A DNA stretch of 18,379 bases, taken from DATHXC01 sp041662005 (GTDB lineage: Bacteria; Pseudomonadota; Gammaproteobacteria; Burkholderiales; Methylophilaceae). The notes under the pieces are model-generated. The model had not been told where the DNA came from, did not search any database, and was given only the letters and a program-made list of their open reading frames with translations. This document shows positions 13,923 to 18,379 of this stretch, one piece after another. The DNA is taken from positions 1 through 18,379 of the forward strand of contig JBAZTJ010000042.1 of the NCBI GenBank assembly GCA_041662005.1, given 5' to 3'. The first letter of the stretch is position 1; each line of letters begins with the position of its first letter. The position numbers were made by a program, and so were the translations under genes.

Positions 13923-15473
13923 ATGAAAACATTAATTAGACATAGCATTCCTTCGCTCCTGATATTAGCCACGACCGCATCCAGTATTGAAGTGTATGCT
14001 GAGAGTATCAATCTGGATAATCGCATAGTTCGACCTGCCGTCGGCGTAAAATCCTTGCCTAACAGCACGAATCAAGCGATTCAACCGCTTAATCCACCAC
14101 CTGTTTCACCCTCTCAGAATACAGCGGCCAATAATGGCTTGCAGCCTGCCAGCCCGAACAATCCATTACCCGCCATCAGTGATGCCAATCAGCAACCACT
14201 TTTGCCCAACAGCATAGAACGCTCCAAGTCACTCACCCCTAACGCGCTCCAACCTACGCAAACGATACAGCCGCTAGGTGCGCCAGCCCCCGTTCAAATC
14301 TTGCAACCCGCAGGACAGACAACACTCAACCCATCAGGGTTACCACTGCAAAACACCATAGGTGCCAATCAGAGAATAAATGGCAATGTTTTGCCATTAA
14401 ATAACGCTAAGCAGTTGCAAAGCTATGCAAATCTGCCAGATAGCCAATTGGTACAACTACCCATGTCAGAGCGCAACCTGGTAGTCACGCTAGGTGAAGT
14501 ACGCAAAAAATTTGCGGATGATGGTGTGAAAAGCACAGCGGGCGGCGGTAGTGACATCAAGTTTTCAAATAAACGCAATACGCCCAATGTTTCTGCAGTT
14601 GATAGCATGTTTGCCGCCGCACGCGCTGCTGCCAGCGCTGCTCAGGCGATGACGCTTTCCAAAGCCATCAAGATCAATGGGCAAACCAGCCCCAGCGTTT
14701 GGCTATTGGCTTGGAACAAGCCTTATTATATTGAAAGCTCAGATTTCAAAGGGCCGACATCGGTGAAACTGCAATTCTCCAAGCAGGGAAAAACATTTGA
14801 TTTGCCGATCACCCCTGGCTCATCAAAAGCAGGCGGCGTGGCTTTCAGCATTCCCAGCAGCGTAGTAGGTGTGTATCAGCAGCCAGCAAGAGTGATTGTG
14901 AATGATAGCGATGGCGCAACTTACACCAGTGCTGATAGCACCTTTTACCCGCACATTATTACTAAATCGTTCAAGGATATTCAGGTTGAAATTACGGGCA
15001 ACCGGTTTACGCCGATTACCTCATTAGGCGAAATCAAGGTTGACAGTAATGGCTTCAGCTTCAAATCGCAGCAAAGAAGTGACAATCCATCCAACACTGG
15101 GAAAGCTGCCTTTTTTAATGTAGAAATCAAGAACTTTTCCCCTTACTGGAACATAGACGATTTCGGGAGTGGCGTTGTCCAGTACGGTCCTGAATCTGTG
15201 TGCGATAGCTTTTTTGCGCAGCAGAGTAATAGTGGCCCCAACAATGTATATTTCTATAACGACTGGGGCGGTTTTGACCCCACAAGCTACAACAGTGGTC
15301 AAGCCAGCCAGGGCAGGCTCATTGCCGTTGCACCTGTTATCCATTGTCGATCCAAATATTACACTCGCGCAAATGAACATTTATTTATGGGGAAATCAGT
15401 GATTCATCTGGAAATATCAGGGCCAGAAGGTATCCCCTATAACGCTGGCGCTGGCAGCCCATCTCCCGATTAA
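13923..15473 (+). CDS. Secreted paralog C: divergent third member, 516 residues
   Basis: Signal peptide at residues 1-26 (cleavage after VYA), then LDNRIVRPAVGVKS at 31-44, a diverged version of the A/B motif. A long Pro/Gln/Asn-rich linker runs to about 160. Residues 165-202 (LPDSQLVQLPMSERNLVVTLGEVRKKF) align with the inserted segment of B and not with A, and an Ala-rich helix follows (AAARAAASAAQAM). The C-terminal half is strand-rich but lacks the GxGFG turn of A and B, so the IPT fold is uncertain. The last segment (VIHLEISGPEGIP) matches the VxGPxGI ending of A and B, with an added Gly/Ser/Pro tail. AAGG is six bases upstream of the ATG. It is the last gene before the terminator at 15566-15598. 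Confidence 0.86.
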   Translation: MKTLIRHSIPSLLILATTASSIEVYAESINLDNRIVRPAVGVKSLPNSTNQAIQPLNPPPVSPSQNTAANNGLQPASPNNPLPAISDANQQPLLPNSIERSKSLTPNALQPTQTIQPLGAPAPVQILQPAGQTTLNPSGLPLQNTIGANQRINGNVLPLNNAKQLQSYANLPDSQLVQLPMSERNLVVTLGEVRKKFADDGVKSTAGGGSDIKFSNKRNTPNVSAVDSMFAAARAAASAAQAMTLSKAIKINGQTSPSVWLLAWNKPYYIESSDFKGPTSVKLQFSKQGKTFDLPITPGSSKAGGVAFSIPSSVVGVYQQPARVIVNDSDGATYTSADSTFYPHIITKSFKDIQVEITGNRFTPITSLGEIKVDSNGFSFKSQQRSDNPSNTGKAAFFNVEIKNFSPYWNIDDFGSGVVQYGPESVCDSFFAQQSNSGPNNVYFYNDWGGFDPTSYNSGQASQGRLIAVAPVIHCRSKYYTRANEHLFMGKSVIHLEISGPEGIPYNAGAGSPSPD

Positions 15474-15565
15474 CCATGCCAGTTTCAACTTAAAAACTAA
15501 CTAACTTAAAAACCAGGCAACTTTAACCAAGTGCCTTTAATCTTAATTTCGTTTTAACCAAAAAT

Positions 15566-15598
15566 AAGGCCAGGCAAACAATGTTTGCCTGGCCTTTT
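15566..15598. terminator. Bidirectional intrinsic terminator between the convergent operons
   Basis: AAGGCCAGGCAAAC (15566-15579) and GTTTGCCTGGCCTT (15583-15596) form a perfect 14-base-pair stem with a 3-base loop. T's follow on the plus strand, and AAAAATAA precedes it, giving a U-rich tract on the minus strand. It can end both the paralog operon and the CsgG operon. Confidence 0.88.
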
Positions 15599-15681
15599 AA
15601 ATCGCCGATAAGCAGTCGAGCGAGGAGATGACTTTCTTATTATTGCTAATCTATACCGCGCATTTTCTGAGCATATTCGTC

Positions 15682-16536
15682 TTATTGCCCTACCTTAAGC
15701 CTACCGCCTTTACCCAAACCACCTTTCACTTCCTGCGCCTTGTAGTTGCGTAGTGAACGCACCATCTGGTTATAGGCGTCCATAAAGGCAGCCGCGACTA
15801 CTTTGCCTTGTGGTGTATTGCTGTAACCGCTCAAACCCGCACCACCACGGCCGCCAAATACCGAGCCAAAGCCACCCCAATCGGTTTTGCTGGCGCTGCC
15901 TTCAGATGCAGCAATTTGCACGCTGGAGCGGTTATCCACCAAGCTCAACAAAGCACTGGCTTCACGAGTTTTGGTATTGCCGCCCACACTACCGAGCACC
16001 CTGCCCGCATTACCGCCAATCAGGCCGCCTAGAGAAGCCCCCATGCCACCAGTATCGTTATCTGAAAATACCACTTCAGGGGTAATCGCGTAATCGGATG
16101 AGACGACTTGCCCCTTGCCAAATTTACTGCCTTTGCGTAATTCGCCGACTTGTTCCAGTTCACGCTCACGGCTCATGGCGCGCAGCCCCGCAGCACTGCG
16201 TTCTACCACCACAAAGCAGTTGCTTTGCTGAATATACAGCTTAAGCAAGCTGGCCGTTGGTGGAAGCTTGTATTGCCCGGTCAGGGTGCCATACCAGCCT
16301 GCAGACTGGTTTTCGACCAGTGACACGGTGCCCATGGATTCACTGCATTTTTCCAGTTGGGTATTTTCGCCACTGCTTGATTCTCCAGCCGATGAGCTGC
16401 TTGTAGTATTAGGGGTTGGATTATTGCTACCCATTTTGACTGGGTTTTCAATACAAGCGTTGAGCGATAACGCGCCAATAACAGCGGGTAAACAGATCAG
16501 AACTCGGCGATTAAACTTGAACGGCAACACACTCAT
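15682..16536 (-). CDS. CsgG-family outer-membrane lipoprotein, 284 residues
   Basis: Probably forms or contributes to a CsgG-type oligomeric pore in the outer membrane; CsgG exports curli subunits and the homolog HfaB works in holdfast anchoring. A lipoprotein signal ends in LNAC (C28 lipidated), and Ile at +2 favours the outer membrane. A Ser/Asn/Thr-rich tether follows. The CsgG-like core runs from about residue 75: TASLLKLYIQQSNCFVVVERSAAGLRAMSRERELE, SDYAITPEVVFSD, a Gly-rich stretch, ASALLSLVDNRSSVQIAASEGSA, and AAAFMDAYNQMVRSLRNYKAQ. The ATG at 16536 has AAGGA six bases upstream and overlaps the stop codon of the preceding gene by four bases. It is the last gene of its operon and converges on the secreted paralogs, which may be its cargo; that link is inference. 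Confidence 0.88.
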   Translation of the reverse strand: MSVLPFKFNRRVLICLPAVIGALSLNACIENPVKMGSNNPTPNTTSSSSAGESSSGENTQLEKCSESMGTVSLVENQSAGWYGTLTGQYKLPPTASLLKLYIQQSNCFVVVERSAAGLRAMSRERELEQVGELRKGSKFGKGQVVSSDYAITPEVVFSDNDTGGMGASLGGLIGGNAGRVLGSVGGNTKTREASALLSLVDNRSSVQIAASEGSASKTDWGGFGSVFGGRGGAGLSGYSNTPQGKVVAAAFMDAYNQMVRSLRNYKAQEVKGGLGKGGRLKVGQ

Positions 16537-17015
16537 AGACTTTCCTTATTGATGACAGAAGCTTTAACTTGAAATAATCGACTAAAAAAATTAGCGCCTG
16601 CTAGCAGACTCATTCCGAACATAAAAGGCATGGAAAATATACTGAATAAAGCACCAGATCCCATGATCTGCCAAAGTCCAACGCGCTTTTCATGCGGCGA
16701 TTTACCTGTCACTTCTACTGTGTGGAATTGGCCATAGCCCAGAAAAAAATGTTGGTGGTAGCCAGTATGCTTTCCAGCACTTGGGTACACCACATCATCA
16801 AAAACCAATGACGAGGGTTGGTCAAATTGCGTTTGAGCAAAAGAGAGACAAGCTGGCTTGACCAAGACAAAGTGATACATCACAAATAAACAACTATGCA
16901 GCATGAACGCAAGCCCAGCGCCCTTGATCATGGGGATAAGCTGTTTGCGTACCGCAGCAAATCTTGCAACTTGTTCAGGGGCAGATGGTTCAGGACTCAT
17001 TTGATTAGGCGGCAT
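16533..17015 (-). CDS. Two-helix membrane protein of the CsgG operon, 160 residues
   Basis: No named family recognised. A short N-terminal cytoplasmic segment with Pro and Glu leads to a first transmembrane helix at about residues 32-53 (GAGLAFMLHSCLFVMYHFVLV). A loop of about 60 residues contains two His-rich spots (HTGYHQHFFLGYGQFH). A second helix spans about 117-139 (MGSGALFSIFSMPFMFGMSLLAG). The loop between the helices should be periplasmic. The start is either the ATG at 17015 or the one five codons later; neither has a strong ribosome binding site. Its stop overlaps the CsgG start by four bases, which indicates translational coupling and suggests a role beside the CsgG protein. Confidence 0.75.
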   Translation of the reverse strand: MPPNQMSPEPSAPEQVARFAAVRKQLIPMIKGAGLAFMLHSCLFVMYHFVLVKPACLSFAQTQFDQPSSLVFDDVVYPSAGKHTGYHQHFFLGYGQFHTVEVTGKSPHEKRVGLWQIMGSGALFSIFSMPFMFGMSLLAGANFFSRLFQVKASVINKESL

Positions 17016-17044
17016 CGCTAAGTTCTATTAAATCTAGCCTGCTT

Positions 17045-17539
17045 TTACGTCGGCGCGAATTTCTTTAGCTGCTGCAGCGCTTTTTGCATATCCATTTGCG
17101 GGTTATCTGAGCTGCTCTCGCTATCTGTGGCTTTACAGCTACCCAGATATTTCATATCGACTTGCATGACAATTGGGCCTTGCTTCCTGTCCAGCGTAGT
17201 TGTTTCTACCTGGTAGTGGTCTTTATTCAACTGGGTCTGCTTGACGGTATAACTGGCATTTTTACAGCTGTAGTTAGCTACAAACACATTGTCACCCTGG
17301 CGTGAATAAGTACCTGGGGTGCAGTTCTCGCCACCCAATGCGGCCTCATCTTCATTCTTGGCTTTTTGAATATCACGCTCAGTCAGGCAGCTTTCACTGC
17401 TGAAGCTCCGACCACGTACCTGCATGGTGCTTTGCCAGTTACCTGCATGTGGCACGGGCCACCAATTAGGCACTTTTGCCAATGCGGGAATAGCAAGGGT
17501 CAGTGTAAAAGCTATTATTAGGTATCTAGAGTTTGTCAT
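17045..17539 (-). CDS. DUF3617-family periplasmic protein, 164 residues
   Basis: A small exported protein of unknown biochemical role. A signal peptide covers residues 1-21 (MTNSRYLIIAFTLTLAIPALA). The mature part shows the DUF3617 pattern: a Trp-rich opening (PNWWPVPHAGNWQSTMQ) in place of the usual PGLW, then four cysteines (C51, C73, C92, C135) arranged as in that family, probably as two disulfides. The C-terminal tail is Ser/Asp-rich and then helical (MDMQKALQQLKKF). The ATG has AAGGA six bases upstream and follows the preceding gene's stop by about 18 bases, so it is part of the CsgG operon. The family name comes from the cysteine pattern and is moderately sure. Confidence 0.75.
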   Translation of the reverse strand: MTNSRYLIIAFTLTLAIPALAKVPNWWPVPHAGNWQSTMQVRGRSFSSESCLTERDIQKAKNEDEAALGGENCTPGTYSRQGDNVFVANYSCKNASYTVKQTQLNKDHYQVETTTLDRKQGPIVMQVDMKYLGSCKATDSESSSDNPQMDMQKALQQLKKFAPT

Positions 17540-17557
17540 GTAGTTTCCTTGGTCGTA

Positions 17558-18379
17558 TCAGTTAATAGGTGCAGTCGTCTGCACCGTTTGTGGCGAGCCG
17601 CTGCTAGTGTTGTTATCGATATATCGCACAGTGACCGGGGGGCAGGTGTAGGTTGTAAAAGCCGTTGCTGGCACCAAGGTCGGGACTATGTCCACAATGC
17701 CATTATTCGGAACAGGCACGGCTCTATTAATCGTCAGGGTATTCACCAAAAACGTGCCGCCACCCACCGCATTTAAGGTAATGATTTCGTTTTCGCCTTG
17801 TACAGTGGTCAGAATCACACTAGCGGTTGGACTGCTTGCCAGATCTGGGTCATTCAATGTGATATTGAATGGTAATGGGGTGGGGCTGGACAAGCCCTGT
17901 ATGGCGCCACAACTCGTACCGCTAGTTGCAGTGAGCGTTGCCGTTCTGCCTGCGCTCACAAATGGATTATCGTTAGAAAGCGCGGCCATGCCCCAGCCGG
18001 ACTTCTGTTTGTGCATCAAAAACGTGGTAAAACCTGTATCAATTCGTGGCGTAAATGCGGGCAGCATCAGGCAGCGCTTTTCCCAGTTGGTTTGGATTGA
18101 GGCAATATCTGGCCCTGCCTGTACCTGGGTATTGAAAAAGCGCACACGCATCTGCTTGCACTGATTGACATCAGTGGAAATATTATCCAGCAATCTCTGA
18201 AAACCGATCATGCTCGGGTCCAAGCGGTTGCGGATGAAATTGATATTGCCTGTTTCGTAATAGCGGAACAGTTCATCAAGCGCAGCTCTTGCCTCACGCT
18301 GATCCTCCGCATTACCAATTTTAGGTTTGTCACTAGTTTTAGGATGATCACTATTCGCGTTCGCACCCGTACCGCCGCC
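17558..18379 (-). CDS. NTF2-like plus beta-rich C-terminal domain protein (5' end beyond the window)
   Basis: The frame is open from the window edge to a TGA at 17558, giving 273 residues without a start; an internal TTG near 18223 is not the real start. Visible residues 1-30 are a Gly/Asn/Ser/Lys-rich linker. Residues about 30-135 resemble an NTF2/SnoaL-like alpha-beta fold: EARAALDELFRYYETGNINFIRNRLDPSMIGF, WEKRCLMLP, TGFTTFLMHKQKSGWGMAALS. The rest is strand-rich (TATLTATSGTSCG, ASVILTTVQGENEIITL, TAFTTYTCPPVTVRYID), like an Ig-type repeat. No catalytic residues can be named. The linker suggests that a signal peptide and perhaps more repeats lie outside the window. It heads the visible part of the CsgG operon. 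Confidence 0.72.
   Translation of the reverse strand, partial: GGGTGANANSDHPKTSDKPKIGNAEDQREARAALDELFRYYETGNINFIRNRLDPSMIGFQRLLDNISTDVNQCKQMRVRFFNTQVQAGPDIASIQTNWEKRCLMLPAFTPRIDTGFTTFLMHKQKSGWGMAALSNDNPFVSAGRTATLTATSGTSCGAIQGLSSPTPLPFNITLNDPDLASSPTASVILTTVQGENEIITLNAVGGGTFLVNTLTINRAVPVPNNGIVDIVPTLVPATAFTTYTCPPVTVRYIDNNTSSGSPQTVQTTAPIN

Noticed and set aside
15487..15513. Direct repeat AACTTAAAAAC
   Set aside because: Short, A-rich and in a spacer before a terminator; likely chance or slippage.
1..18379. tRNA, rRNA and CRISPR arrays
   Set aside because: I saw no cloverleaf-like gene, rRNA segment or regularly spaced repeats in the window; a formal scan was not possible.

Overview
The window looks like chromosomal DNA of a Gram-negative, respiring proteobacterium. 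Gene style and the Tat/cytochrome c oxidase-type operon fit a betaproteobacterium, perhaps a methylotroph of the Methylophilaceae. That placement is an impression from the proteins, not a computed result.

Left part (1-2571): the window opens with the 5' end of a minus-strand transglutaminase-like gene. A small accessory block follows: an unrecognised 95-residue protein, then three related XRE-type helix-turn-helix regulators, one of which carries a C-terminal PAS domain. A 14-bp word occurs upstream of two of the regulators, and one copy lies inside a near-perfect palindrome. A small two-helix membrane protein with a strong ribosome binding site closes the block.

Middle (2633-6614, minus strand): a complete three-gene operon encodes a periplasmic molybdenum hydroxylase of the isoquinoline oxidoreductase / aldehyde dehydrogenase type. 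It has a small [2Fe-2S] subunit, a large molybdopterin subunit with a Tat signal, and a tri-haem cytochrome c that takes the electrons. There is no FAD subunit.

AT-rich insert (about 6740-8590): two translationally coupled genes, an unrecognised 282-residue soluble protein and a 144-residue membrane protein. They are followed by a strong bidirectional terminator, a structured non-coding stretch and the C-terminal scrap of an IS30-family transposase. This has the form of a horizontally acquired cassette, possibly defence-related, but the sequence does not prove a function.

Right part (8681-18379): a LuxR-type regulator, then a plus-strand run of an OmpA/DUF4892-like envelope protein and three paralogous secreted proteins. 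The paralogs share a short motif directly after the signal peptide, a Pro/Gln/Asn-rich linker and, in two of them, an IPT/TIG-like beta domain. A 14-bp bidirectional hairpin separates them from a convergent minus-strand operon: an NTF2-like protein (cut by the window end), a DUF3617 protein, a two-helix membrane protein and a CsgG-family outer-membrane lipoprotein. The best candidate for an undescribed system here is a CsgG-dependent surface or secretion apparatus, with the three paralogs as cargo or fibre components and the OmpA protein as cell-wall anchor.
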